Position numbers and translations under genes: made by a program. Of a stretch of DNA of 41,248 nucleotides, positions 15,022-23,547 are shown in pieces. The notes under the pieces are model-generated. The model worked only from the letters and a program-made list of their open reading frames with translations, made no database searches and was not told the origin of the DNA. The stretch is from positions 1-41,248 of the forward strand of contig NZ_JQEZ01000002.1 in NCBI RefSeq assembly GCF_000743705.1, written 5' to 3'. Each line of letters starts with the position of its first letter. Position 1 is the stretch's first letter. This stretch comes from Ruegeria halocynthiae (lineage in GTDB: Bacteria; Pseudomonadota; Alphaproteobacteria; Rhodobacterales; Rhodobacteraceae).

Positions 15022-16972
15022 CTTTCGCGCCGTGCTGGCCGTGTTTGGCCTTGTCGTGATGCCGGATCAGGTGGTACTGGCCCAAGGCGCTACCCCGGTC
15101 GGTGCTCAGCCTGACTGGTGCCAGATCGATGATCCGGCTAGCTGGGCGGCATCGCGGCAAGCGCAGATTGAAACGGGGGCAAAGGAACTTGGCCCTATTT
15201 CCTGCCCGAAAAAAGCGACCGGCGCGACCGTTCCAGCCGTGTTGCATCTGCCTATGCCATGCGGCCGCGCGATGGTTTTTCAACGCATTGATGTCCCCGT
15301 AGCGCATCCGCTGGATCAGGTGGCAGGCAACTTTGGCCGTGCCGTGGATATCGCGTCGGAAACACCGCAGACCGTGCTGTCGAACGGGGCTTGGAAAATG
15401 CCGGTCTCCGGCGCGTTTTCAATCTCTGAGGATGACGAAAACGCGGTGACCAGCGGTCTGGGCTCAATATCTGCGCGGGCCTACTACGTGGCACGCTATG
15501 AACTGACGACGATCCAGTGGGCCATTCACGAACTGGGCCTGTTCGACCTGCCCCATGATCAAACCGCAGATGCTGGCAGCGAAGCCTGCCAACCGCTTGA
15601 GGCGCTGTTGCAAGAGATCAACCTGAGGACCATTGCTGCACAGGGAGAGCTGTCCTGGTTTGATGCCGTCGCATTTTCGCGGGCCTATTCCAACTGGCTG
15701 GTGACGCGCGATGCGGATCGGATAGCCAAGGGAGAACGGCCCGATTTGCCGTGGGAACAGGGCGCGACAGGTTATGTCAGATTGCCGACCGAGGCGGAAT
15801 GGGAATTCGCCGCGCGCGGTGGGGCAGGGCAGGTCAGCGCGCAGGCCCGGTCTAACAGACTGCCCGTAATCCGCGATGAAAATGGTGCGATCAAGGCGGC
15901 GTCTCTGTCCGAGGTCTGTGTGGACAAGCCCAGGGCTTCGGGGGTTCTGCTGGCACCCGTCGGGCGCAAAATGCCCAATGCGCTGGGTCTTTACGATGTC
16001 GTCTGCAACGCCGAGGAAATCATGCTGGACCTGTTCCGGGTGACGCGCCCTGACGGCCTTGGTGGTCAGGTCGGCGGTGTTATCACCAAGGGTGGCAGCT
16101 CTGCCCTGTTTCGCGAGAACAACACCGTGGGCCGCCGGATAGAGGCTGCCGCGTTGTTTGGCCTGTCGGGTGAGGGACGCACCCGCACGATGGGCGCGCG
16201 CTTTGCGGTTTCGGCGCCTGTCTTCAGCGGCCGGCGCGATGGGTTGACGGACGAGGGCGGCATCCCCCAAGCCTATACCGAAGGCCGCCTGAACGCGCCA
16301 TATGAACAAGCCTTGATGACCGGGCGCAAGGCGCTGCTGGAACAGGGTGTGGGTCTGGCCTCGGGCGATCAGTCGACACTGGCGTCCGAGGTGAACAAGC
16401 TGCGGCGGTCTCTGTCCGAAGGGGAGCTGACCCAACAACAGCTTGCGGAACAGTCTGAGGCGCTGCAGATCGAACTGGACCGTCTTGAGGCCCGGCTCGC
16501 GCAAGAGGCACGCGCCAGCACTCTGCTGAGCATTCGCTCCGGTGTTGTGACCTCGAACCTTATCAACCGCACCGGGGCCAATATCTACAGCGTGATGGCG
16601 CGGATTGAGGACCTGCGCGAAGTCTCCAATCTGACCGAAGATGATCAGGCGCAGCTAGAACGTGCCACGCGGCTGATTGGCATCTACGAACAGCGCATTC
16701 AGGCGTCGTTCGATCTGTATTTGCAGGTCCACAGCGAATTGGGCGCGCGCCCCGAGGTTTTTGTTCAACGCCAGCTGACCGCCAGCCGCAGCGGCGTGAA
16801 CGGGTTTAACGTCGATCTCTTCGGCACATACCTCGAGCTGTTCGAACAGCATCATCAGCAAGTCCGTTCAGCAAGAGGGCAGATAACCGAAAAACTGCGT
16901 GCCGATTGGCTGGATGAACTGGACACGTCACGCTCACGCAGGAAACAGGATTTCCCAAAGCTTCAGCCATAA
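15014..16972 (+). CDS. Secreted FGE-sulfatase-fold protein with C-terminal coiled coil
   Basis: A 652-aa protein from the ATG at 15014, overlapping the permease stop. The first ~24 residues look like a signal peptide (AVLAVFGLVV…VVLAQ). Residues ~150-410 match the formylglycine-generating-enzyme/SUMF1 fold: YYVARYELTTIQWA, LSWFDAVAFSRAYSNWL, VRLPTEAEWEFAARGG, NALGLYDVVCNAEEIM and VITKGGSS. The two active-site cysteines expected near the end of the fold are not seen; the late region reads GGSSALFRENNTVGRR. It is therefore probably a binding module, as in many FGE-fold proteins in signalling and conflict systems. Residues ~455-520 form a strong coiled coil, followed by more helices. It may be a periplasmic ligand-binding subunit of the transporter. 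Confidence 0.75.
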   Translation: MIDFRAVLAVFGLVVMPDQVVLAQGATPVGAQPDWCQIDDPASWAASRQAQIETGAKELGPISCPKKATGATVPAVLHLPMPCGRAMVFQRIDVPVAHPLDQVAGNFGRAVDIASETPQTVLSNGAWKMPVSGAFSISEDDENAVTSGLGSISARAYYVARYELTTIQWAIHELGLFDLPHDQTADAGSEACQPLEALLQEINLRTIAAQGELSWFDAVAFSRAYSNWLVTRDADRIAKGERPDLPWEQGATGYVRLPTEAEWEFAARGGAGQVSAQARSNRLPVIRDENGAIKAASLSEVCVDKPRASGVLLAPVGRKMPNALGLYDVVCNAEEIMLDLFRVTRPDGLGGQVGGVITKGGSSALFRENNTVGRRIEAAALFGLSGEGRTRTMGARFAVSAPVFSGRRDGLTDEGGIPQAYTEGRLNAPYEQALMTGRKALLEQGVGLASGDQSTLASEVNKLRRSLSEGELTQQQLAEQSEALQIELDRLEARLAQEARASTLLSIRSGVVTSNLINRTGANIYSVMARIEDLREVSNLTEDDQAQLERATRLIGIYEQRIQASFDLYLQVHSELGARPEVFVQRQLTASRSGVNGFNVDLFGTYLELFEQHHQQVRSARGQITEKLRADWLDELDTSRSRRKQDFPKLQP

Positions 16973-16996
16973 CCAGATAATAATGAAAGGACAGTC

Positions 16997-17806
16997 ATGA
17001 GTTTAAAAATTTGCAAACCCGCTTTGCGCAGGGGGACGGCCACATTAGCGCTTATGTCCATGGTAGCGCTTTCGGCCTGTGATGAGGCGATTACGCTGGC
17101 TCCGGGGACCATCGATGCAAGGGACAATTGCAGCAGCTTTCAGCAATCCATCGTGGACGCGCGGCAAAAAGCGAACAACCTAAAGGTTCAGAACGCCGCA
17201 CTTGGCGCTCTGGCAGGGGCCGCGATTGGTGCCGCCGTGACCGGTGACAGCGATGGTGCCCTGATCGGAGCGCTGATCGGCGCCGCCGCTTCGGGCGTGG
17301 CCACTGCGGAAACTCAGAAAAAGCAGCGCGCGGCGGATGCGGATACTCTGCGCAATGTGAACGCCAAGGCCGGTAGCGCCAATCAATTGCTGACGCAGGC
17401 CGGGAAATCCTCGGCGGCGCTGCGATCGTGCCGGCAAAAGCAAATCAAGTCGCTTGAACAGAAGGTTCGCACCGGCGCGATTAGCAATCAGGCAGCCCGG
17501 TCAGAGCTTACCGTGCTGAAACGGCGGGCATCGGTCGACAACCAGATCATCTCGGCGTCGTTCAACGGCATCGGGAACCGGGTCGATAATTTTGTCCGCA
17601 CAGGGGCGCAGGCCAGTGGGGTCGAGCAGGCCATCATCAGCCGCCAGGCCGCCGCGAAAACCCAACAACAGCGCAACGCGCGCGCAGCGACACCAAACGT
17701 GTCCCGTGCGAAATCCAACCAGGCCAAGCTGGTCGAGGCCGATGCGCGGTCGCGGGCGAGCATTGATCGCAGCCTGGATGCCATCGATGTATTGCTGAGC
17801 GGATGA
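16997..17806 (+). CDS. Glycine-zipper lipoprotein
   Basis: A 269-aa predicted lipoprotein: basic N-terminus, hydrophobic core and lipobox VALSAC with Cys28. The residue after the lipidated cysteine is Asp29, a signal that in enterobacteria keeps lipoproteins in the inner membrane. Residues ~70-100 are a glycine zipper (AALGALAGAAIGAA … GALIGALIGAAASG), which can insert into or pack within membranes. The rest is helical and Ala/Gln/Arg rich, with a coiled-coil tendency. A good AAGGA site precedes the ATG. It overlaps the protease gene by four bases. It could anchor the periplasmic complex or form a membrane-spanning oligomer (inference). Confidence 0.75.
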   Translation: MSLKICKPALRRGTATLALMSMVALSACDEAITLAPGTIDARDNCSSFQQSIVDARQKANNLKVQNAALGALAGAAIGAAVTGDSDGALIGALIGAAASGVATAETQKKQRAADADTLRNVNAKAGSANQLLTQAGKSSAALRSCRQKQIKSLEQKVRTGAISNQAARSELTVLKRRASVDNQIISASFNGIGNRVDNFVRTGAQASGVEQAIISRQAAAKTQQQRNARAATPNVSRAKSNQAKLVEADARSRASIDRSLDAIDVLLSG

Positions 17807-19248
17807 GGCATCTCATCTGTCTGTTGCAGGCCGGGTTTCTGGCCTGCATGACCGCTGGCGGGGCCTGGTCGGACCCGCCGGCCAAGTTGCTGCGCGAACT
17901 GGGCCTGGCGCCAGTGGCACGGGCAGATCAGAACGTGGTGTCAGCGCAGTTGGATCTGTCCTGGATCGGGCTTTATGACGGGCGGCTGGACGGGCTGAAC
18001 CGAGCCGGTCTTAATCAGGCCATACGCCAGTTTCAATCCAGCCTTGGAAACGTGCCAACCGGCCGGTTATCCCCCGAGGAGCGCCGTACATTGTCCCAGC
18101 GTGCAGATGTTTCGCGGGCAGGGTATCGGTTCAGGAAACAGGACATAGACTGGCTTGGGATGTCTGCGGTCCTGCCGTCGGCGCTTATGGATGCGCCGCA
18201 GCTGGACAAGGACTCACCGGACCTGCTGCTGTTTCAGGGCACGCATCATTCCGGCCTGACATTGCGACTTTGGAGCATGGATGTCTCCGGCTCGGACCCG
18301 GCGATAACGATGCGCGTCATCCTTAAGCAACTTGAAAAACAGGACCCCGCGCCAGAGGTCATAACCTCGAAATCCGGCAGGTCCGGTTTTGCGATCGCGG
18401 CAAAGGGCGGCGGCGTCCGGTCGGTCTATCTGGCCGATATTCGAAATGGCGCGCTTCAGTTGGCCAAGCTGTCGTTGTCCAGCAACACCTATGATGCGAT
18501 GCGCCCGGTCGTGGCGCATATGCTGAACGGGCTTGAGCTGTTCGCCGGTCCCCGCCTGTCCTCGGACGAACGCCGTAAACGCATTGCCAGAGGCGATGAT
18601 CCTGTTGGTGAAACCGTCCCGGGTTGGTTCAGATCAATGATCGGCAATGGCTCGGGCTCGTTGGTTACGCGCGACGGGCATGTATTGACGAACTGGCATG
18701 TGGTCGAAGGGTGCGGCAGCCTGACGGTCAACGGAACCCCGGCATCCCTGTTGGGCACGGATGTGCGCCTGGATCTGGCGCTTTTGCAGGCACCGGCCTT
18801 TGCCAACAAACGCCCGATCCGGTTTCGTGCGGATAACCCGCAGCTGGGGGAAACGGTGGCTGTCATGGGCTTTCCGGTGTTCCGATATTCCCGTGCCCTG
18901 AATTTCACCCGGGGGTCGGTTTCATCGACGGTTGGCCTGTACGGAGATCGGACTCGTGTACAGATTACCGCGCCCATCCAGCCGGGCAATTCCGGTGGTC
19001 CGGTTCTGGACACCAACGGTCGGCAGGTTGCCGTTGTGGCGGCCAAGGCAAACACCGCCTGGCAGGAGGCCGACAACATAGAAAATGTCGGTTGGGTCAT
19101 ACGCGGGAAAAACGCGCTGGCCTTTATGAAACAGTTCGACGTTGTCCCGATTGTTGAAGAGCACGCCGCCGCCGCACAGTTTCCCAGCCCCGAAAAAATC
19201 GACCAATGGCGCGCGGCTATTGTCAGGATAGAATGCCATCTGCCCTAA
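17803..19248 (+). CDS. Secreted trypsin-like (DegP/HtrA-type) serine protease
   Basis: A 481-aa exported protease. The signal peptide ends near residue 23. Residues ~40-105 resemble a peptidoglycan-binding or other small helical repeat (…LDLSWIGLYDGRLDGLNRAGL…). A middle beta-rich domain spans ~135-245. The S1C-like protease domain covers ~275-445, with the triad His299 (TNWHVVEG), Asp324 (LDLALL) and Ser397 (PGNSGGP). No PDZ domain follows, unlike DegP. It is last in the nine-gene run; its start overlaps the lipoprotein stop (ATGA). A periplasmic protease controlled by the vWA/FGE/ABC complex would suit proteolytic signalling or an executioner role (inference). Confidence 0.85.
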   Translation: MRHLICLLQAGFLACMTAGGAWSDPPAKLLRELGLAPVARADQNVVSAQLDLSWIGLYDGRLDGLNRAGLNQAIRQFQSSLGNVPTGRLSPEERRTLSQRADVSRAGYRFRKQDIDWLGMSAVLPSALMDAPQLDKDSPDLLLFQGTHHSGLTLRLWSMDVSGSDPAITMRVILKQLEKQDPAPEVITSKSGRSGFAIAAKGGGVRSVYLADIRNGALQLAKLSLSSNTYDAMRPVVAHMLNGLELFAGPRLSSDERRKRIARGDDPVGETVPGWFRSMIGNGSGSLVTRDGHVLTNWHVVEGCGSLTVNGTPASLLGTDVRLDLALLQAPAFANKRPIRFRADNPQLGETVAVMGFPVFRYSRALNFTRGSVSSTVGLYGDRTRVQITAPIQPGNSGGPVLDTNGRQVAVVAAKANTAWQEADNIENVGWVIRGKNALAFMKQFDVVPIVEEHAAAAQFPSPEKIDQWRAAIVRIECHLP

Positions 19249-19251
19249 AGG

Positions 19252-19716
19252 TCAGGACTTCTGCGTCTCGAATTCTTTGACATGCGCCTTGAGCGTTGCG
19301 ATGGCACGTTCGGCAGCCAGAATGTCCTTTTGAATCTGCGCGGCCTCGCGGTGATCAATCCGGCCATCACTCAGTGCAATCTCGACCTGTGCTGCTGCCT
19401 CGGACGCATCGACGATCATGCGGATCACCGAGTGGCGCAGGCTTTCTCTTGCGTCCAGGTCGGGCTGATCCAGCGCGCCGCGCTCGGCTGCGAAAAAGCC
19501 CGTGCCCAAAAGCAGCCAACTGGCGATCCTTGCATCCGGCAGAACCGCGATGAGGCTTCTGATTTCTTCCGGCGAGAACACCACCCGGTTGCGCAGCCGG
19601 GCATAAAGCGCGTCGTAGGACAGCCCCATTGAATTGGCGATTTCAGCGGTGCGGCCTCGTTCATCTGTTACCAGCAAACCATGAACAAGATTTGCAAACT
19701 CCTGACCGCGCCGCAT
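19252..19716 (-). CDS. Small HTH protein, phage CII-like
   Basis: A 154-aa soluble protein. The N-terminal half (about 8-75) looks like the CII/CP76-type helix-turn-helix of phage regulators (…AEIANSMGLSYDALYARLRNR…FSPEEIRSLIAVLPD). The C-terminal half is helical, ending in a coiled coil (ILAAERAIATLKAHVKEFE). It lies at the 3' end of the minus-strand run, 57 bp after the VirD4-like gene. Its stop is only 3 bp from the stop of the protease gene that converges on it. It may regulate one or both arms of the locus; no operator can be assigned. Confidence 0.6.
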   Translation of the reverse strand: MRRGQEFANLVHGLLVTDERGRTAEIANSMGLSYDALYARLRNRVVFSPEEIRSLIAVLPDARIASWLLLGTGFFAAERGALDQPDLDARESLRHSVIRMIVDASEAAAQVEIALSDGRIDHREAAQIQKDILAAERAIATLKAHVKEFETQKS

Positions 19717-19773
19717 AGTGACCTCAACTGTAACCCATTAATTTCTGGATAGTTCTGCCGGAAATGTCAATTC

Positions 19774-21105
19774 TCAGTACCGGTGAATCGTCTCGGCCCG
19801 CGCCGGGCTAAGCGGTGCCAGACGCGACAGGTCCCGAAATCTTTCCATCTCAAAAAAGCGTTCCAGATTTATCAACTGACCTTCACGCCCTGCCAGATGC
19901 AGCAACGCCAATCGGGGCTTTAGTGGTTTATAGGCCCAGCCGGGAAACCCCAAACGGTCCGCAAACTGTCTTTGCGCCGCCATATTGTGAAACCCAAAAC
20001 CGCAGATCGTGGCCGTGTTGTTGAGGATCGTCGCATTGGATTTGGGATAGCGCGATGCGATCTGTTCCAGATCCTGCCAAAAGCTCCACAGCCGGACGCC
20101 ATATCCGCGCATCAGGGTTGTGACGGTTTCCAGTTCGGGCAGATAGCCTAGGTGCCACGCCTCATCGATCAGAAAAAGCGTTTCGCGCGGAGGCAGGGCC
20201 ATTCTGGTCTGAAACAACGAGATCATCGCCCCCAGCCAGACCCGCAACAACGGCGCGGCGTTTTTCAGACGATGCGGCGGCACAACGATATAAACCGAGA
20301 TATTGTCCCCCCGAACCAGGGCATCGGGGTCAAAGGTGGTTTTTGTAATCGAGCTCTGAAGCAGGCCGCTGGAAAACACGGGCATCCACCGCTGAGCGGT
20401 AGAAACGATCGAGGCTTTTACCTTTGCCTCGGCCCCCGACAGCTGTGACAGCGCCCGGCGTATGACGGTGTTCCCCGACCGTCGGCAATCCTTCATCGTA
20501 AGGTCAAAGTCCTTGCCCGGCTGCATTGCCTGATAGGCGACCTCGGGCAGGTTCCTCAGCCCGTGCGGCATCTCTCCGCAGACATATGCGACTAGATCGG
20601 CGATCATCTGTGTCGCGCTTTGATCCCAGAACGGATCGCTGACGGACCGTTCTGGTGCAACGCGGTTGGCCAGCGCATAGCAGTCCTCTTGAAAATCGGG
20701 GCGGTTGGGGTCGATCAGGTCAAGCACGTTGAAGGCCCCGCTTTCCTCTTCGGGAAACATCGCGAATGGGTCCAGCAGGACCGTTTCATGCCCCATGTCC
20801 CGTCGCGCCTGTGCCGTTGTCGCCCAAGCCTCACCTTTGATGTCAAGAACAACCGTCGGGCCCTGCCAGCTCAGCAGGGCAGGGATGAGGTGGCTTGCGC
20901 CCTTGCCTGATCCGGTCGGCGCGACCGAGATGATGTGCCCTTCACGATGAGGGGTAATCCAGTCCGGGGGCGCAAAATGCCCGACCTCACCCGCACGCAG
21001 AAACCCGGCCGGTTTGTCGAGTCTCTTCGGCACGGCGCGCCCAAGGGGCAGTTCCGGCAGGTCTTCCCCGGTTTCAGGCGAATTGGCTGGTTTAATCTTT
21101 TGCAT
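19774..21105 (-). CDS. VirD4/TraG-like ATPase without membrane anchor
   Basis: A 443-aa protein of the type IV coupling-protein family. It has Walker A APTGSGKGAS (~residues 61-70), the sequence VVLDIKGEAW that follows it in VirD4/TraG proteins, a Walker B FLIDEAWHLG (~300) and the late block GYGVRLWSFWQDLEQI. Coupling proteins normally start with two transmembrane helices and exceed 550 aa. This one begins almost directly at the ATPase core and no hydrophobic segment is visible. No relaxase or type IV secretion gene is present in the window. It has a good ribosome site (AGGAG). It follows the channel-like gene by 114 bp. A DNA- or protein-pumping role in the defence-like locus is conceivable; a truncated conjugation relic is the alternative. 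Confidence 0.8.
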   Translation of the reverse strand: MQKIKPANSPETGEDLPELPLGRAVPKRLDKPAGFLRAGEVGHFAPPDWITPHREGHIISVAPTGSGKGASHLIPALLSWQGPTVVLDIKGEAWATTAQARRDMGHETVLLDPFAMFPEEESGAFNVLDLIDPNRPDFQEDCYALANRVAPERSVSDPFWDQSATQMIADLVAYVCGEMPHGLRNLPEVAYQAMQPGKDFDLTMKDCRRSGNTVIRRALSQLSGAEAKVKASIVSTAQRWMPVFSSGLLQSSITKTTFDPDALVRGDNISVYIVVPPHRLKNAAPLLRVWLGAMISLFQTRMALPPRETLFLIDEAWHLGYLPELETVTTLMRGYGVRLWSFWQDLEQIASRYPKSNATILNNTATICGFGFHNMAAQRQFADRLGFPGWAYKPLKPRLALLHLAGREGQLINLERFFEMERFRDLSRLAPLSPARAETIHRY

Positions 21106-21219
21106 ATGACCGCTCCTGCGTGTTCCAGGCAGCTAGACCTATGCATCAAGGGCCGGGATTTCTTTCAAATACCGACGCCGGATTTTGTTTCTGCCCGGTT
21201 CGGGACGTGGTGCAGGGCC

Positions 21220-23547
21220 CTAGATCAAGAGGGCGGGGCCCTTGTCCAGCCTGGTCCAACGGTCAATCCCGCGTTGCGTCCAAATGGAGTCCGGCTGGTT
21301 CTTGAAAATCATGTCGTCGGCAAGGGCCATGACGGCATCCTGAACCTCTTTGATGACCGTATCGTACTGTTCCGGGTCCTCGGATAGTTCCGTATCCGAC
21401 ACGCCCAGCGGGCGCTGGTCGATCTTGCGCAGCAAATGCCCATCGGCTTTGAGAGCGATCAGAGATGAGCGCTGCGCGGCCACTTCCGCCGCAATCGCGT
21501 TATAGGCCTCTTGCGTATCGACACGGGTTCGAAGGTGCTGCAGCGCAATCGTGTCTATCGTGGATACGCCTGCCGCAAGGACGGACAAAATCCGTGCGGG
21601 CCGGCCGGTCTGTGTCTTCCAAGCCTGCGCCAAGGCGACCGCCGCCACCCGATCAAACCCCGGCGCATCAGGCGTTATGATCTCAAGGTCAATGGCATCG
21701 GGTGAGGACAGGGCGCTCAGGTGGTTTTTCAGAAGGCTGGCAATGGCCTGAGTCGTTTCCGACGCATCCACCTGCAACGGGCCGATGACACCGACACGCC
21801 AGCGCATACGCCAGCACGGAAGCGTTATTTTGTCCTGAAACTGCTCGATCCCTTCGTTCAGGCTTTCTTCAACGTTTTTTTCGTCTTTCTTTTCATGCCC
21901 CTCCCCAAGAGCCACAAGCGCGTCATAGGGCAATATCAGACGATGGCGCTTTTTCTCATTATCTCTGTGGCCATCGGTCTTGCGCCAGGCCTCAAGCAAC
22001 CGCTCGACATTCCATCTTTCGTGTTCGGTTTCCGCCAGCACTCGGATCAGATCCTTGTCCGCCAGCACGGCTTTGCCAGCCGAAGCCTGAAGCCTCAATC
22101 CCGCTACCCGTGACCCGATGGGCGATACGAGACCCGCCGCCAAAAAGATATCAATGGCCGAGAGAGCCGCGCGATAGCTTGCGCGTTTTTGTGCATTCGA
22201 CATTTTGGTCCAGTCGTTCCCGTCATCAGGAACAACATCAGAAGACTTGCGCCAACGCTCGTGTATGGCGCGTGCCAGTTTTTGGTACAGTTTATTCAGC
22301 GCGATGTCGTCTTCATCAAGGCTGCGCCCGCCAAAGGGTACGATTCCGCCTGTCAAATCGTCAAAAGCGGCGGCGGAAATCGAGGCCAGTGAATCGCTGC
22401 GCATAAAGATCGGCGCCTTTACACAAAGCTGCTCTTGCTGCATCTGACGCAAACGCATGGCAATCGCGGCGTTTCGGACATCTTCGCCGGCCGCGACCAC
22501 CACCGCAGTAATCGGATTTTTGTTTTCTTGCTGCAAAAGCTTGTCCGCCTGGCCTTCGGCGCAGCATTCAAGGGCATCCATCCCCACAAAATTGATTTCA
22601 AGATGCCCGGCCAGGTCGGGATTGAACAAAGCGGGCCGTTCACGCCTGACCCGTGCTTTCGCCTCGTCCGGTTTGTTGTCCACAATGGTCAGTATCGCAG
22701 GCCCCAGCCGTGGATGATGACAGCGCAAGGCCAGCTCCTCGGCGACGGCTAGATTAATGCTCCCGAGGCCGACCAGAACAGCGTGCACGCGTTCCTGACA
22801 TCTGGTCAGGGCAAGTTCGTTCGGCGCGATCGATGTCACCAGAGCCCGCGCGATTGTCTCGGACCGAGAAAACAGTGTGGCCTGAGCGAAGATATCAGAC
22901 AGCAGCTGCAAATCGCGCAGGATTGATGCGTCCTCGATCCGCAAGGCCAGTTTTGCATTTGGCGCACGATCCGTTTGCGAGCGCCAGACGCGAGCTCTTT
23001 CGACATTCAGAACCGCGTCGGCGTCTCCGAACACGACCGTATCGGGCGTGCCGATCAATGCGGATGTTCCGGTCTTTTCCGTGATCCGCCCGGCGATCTT
23101 CAGCAAATGGGCCGAGCGACGGTACACGGTCAGTTTTTCCAGGTTCTCGGCACTGTCGAACACAGTGATCAGCCCTTTGTCGCGGTACATATCCAGAGCA
23201 AAGTTGGACACGCCGATCATGACGATATGCCCTTTACGGAAATAGGCCCGCAGTCGGACGAACTGGTCGCCAAGGTAAACGGCGGCCAGACCGATCAGGG
23301 CAGAAATAGTTGTGAACAACCCGGTAAAACGGGCGACTTCGATCCACAGGTTCAGGGGCGGCAGATCCGGTTCGCCGATAAAGCTGCTGTCGCCGACAAA
23401 CGCCAGAAGCGTATGATAGGCCACGTCGAAGAAACTGAATCCGTCAAGCTCGGCATAGTACTGCGACCAACCGATGTAGCCGGTCACGCATGTGATGGCG
23501 CAAAGAGCGAGAAGAACAAGGATTGTAATCGGGAAACGGGTTTTCAT
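21220..23547 (-). CDS. 2TM channel-like protein with Rossmann, RyR and SLOG-like domains
   Basis: A 775-aa membrane protein. A first helix (~6-28), a pore-loop-like re-entrant segment (~38-58, without a TVGYG filter) and a second helix (~69-95) look like a two-TM ion channel. Two Rossmann-like segments follow (HIVMIGVSNFA ~107-117; VHAVLVGLGSINLA ~254-267), resembling TrkA-N/RCK gating domains. RyR-type motifs appear as ARAIHERW (~425-432) and, more completely, AETEHERW … RHRLILPYDAL (~505-544). A C-terminal region (~584-660: VGVIGPLQVD … ITPDAPGFDRVAA) resembles SLOG/LSDAT nucleotide-binding domains. RyR and SLOG domains are proposed ligand sensors in bacterial conflict systems. The start ATG overlaps the patatin stop (ATGA), so lipase and channel are co-translated. 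Confidence 0.75.
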   Translation of the reverse strand: MKTRFPITILVLLALCAITCVTGYIGWSQYYAELDGFSFFDVAYHTLLAFVGDSSFIGEPDLPPLNLWIEVARFTGLFTTISALIGLAAVYLGDQFVRLRAYFRKGHIVMIGVSNFALDMYRDKGLITVFDSAENLEKLTVYRRSAHLLKIAGRITEKTGTSALIGTPDTVVFGDADAVLNVERARVWRSQTDRAPNAKLALRIEDASILRDLQLLSDIFAQATLFSRSETIARALVTSIAPNELALTRCQERVHAVLVGLGSINLAVAEELALRCHHPRLGPAILTIVDNKPDEAKARVRRERPALFNPDLAGHLEINFVGMDALECCAEGQADKLLQQENKNPITAVVVAAGEDVRNAAIAMRLRQMQQEQLCVKAPIFMRSDSLASISAAAFDDLTGGIVPFGGRSLDEDDIALNKLYQKLARAIHERWRKSSDVVPDDGNDWTKMSNAQKRASYRAALSAIDIFLAAGLVSPIGSRVAGLRLQASAGKAVLADKDLIRVLAETEHERWNVERLLEAWRKTDGHRDNEKKRHRLILPYDALVALGEGHEKKDEKNVEESLNEGIEQFQDKITLPCWRMRWRVGVIGPLQVDASETTQAIASLLKNHLSALSSPDAIDLEIITPDAPGFDRVAAVALAQAWKTQTGRPARILSVLAAGVSTIDTIALQHLRTRVDTQEAYNAIAAEVAAQRSSLIALKADGHLLRKIDQRPLGVSDTELSEDPEQYDTVIKEVQDAVMALADDMIFKNQPDSIWTQRGIDRWTRLDKGPALLI

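Noticed and set aside
19774..21105. Part of a conjugation (tra/virB) region
   Set aside because: No relaxase, VirB or mating-pair gene occurs elsewhere in the window, and the membrane anchor is missing.
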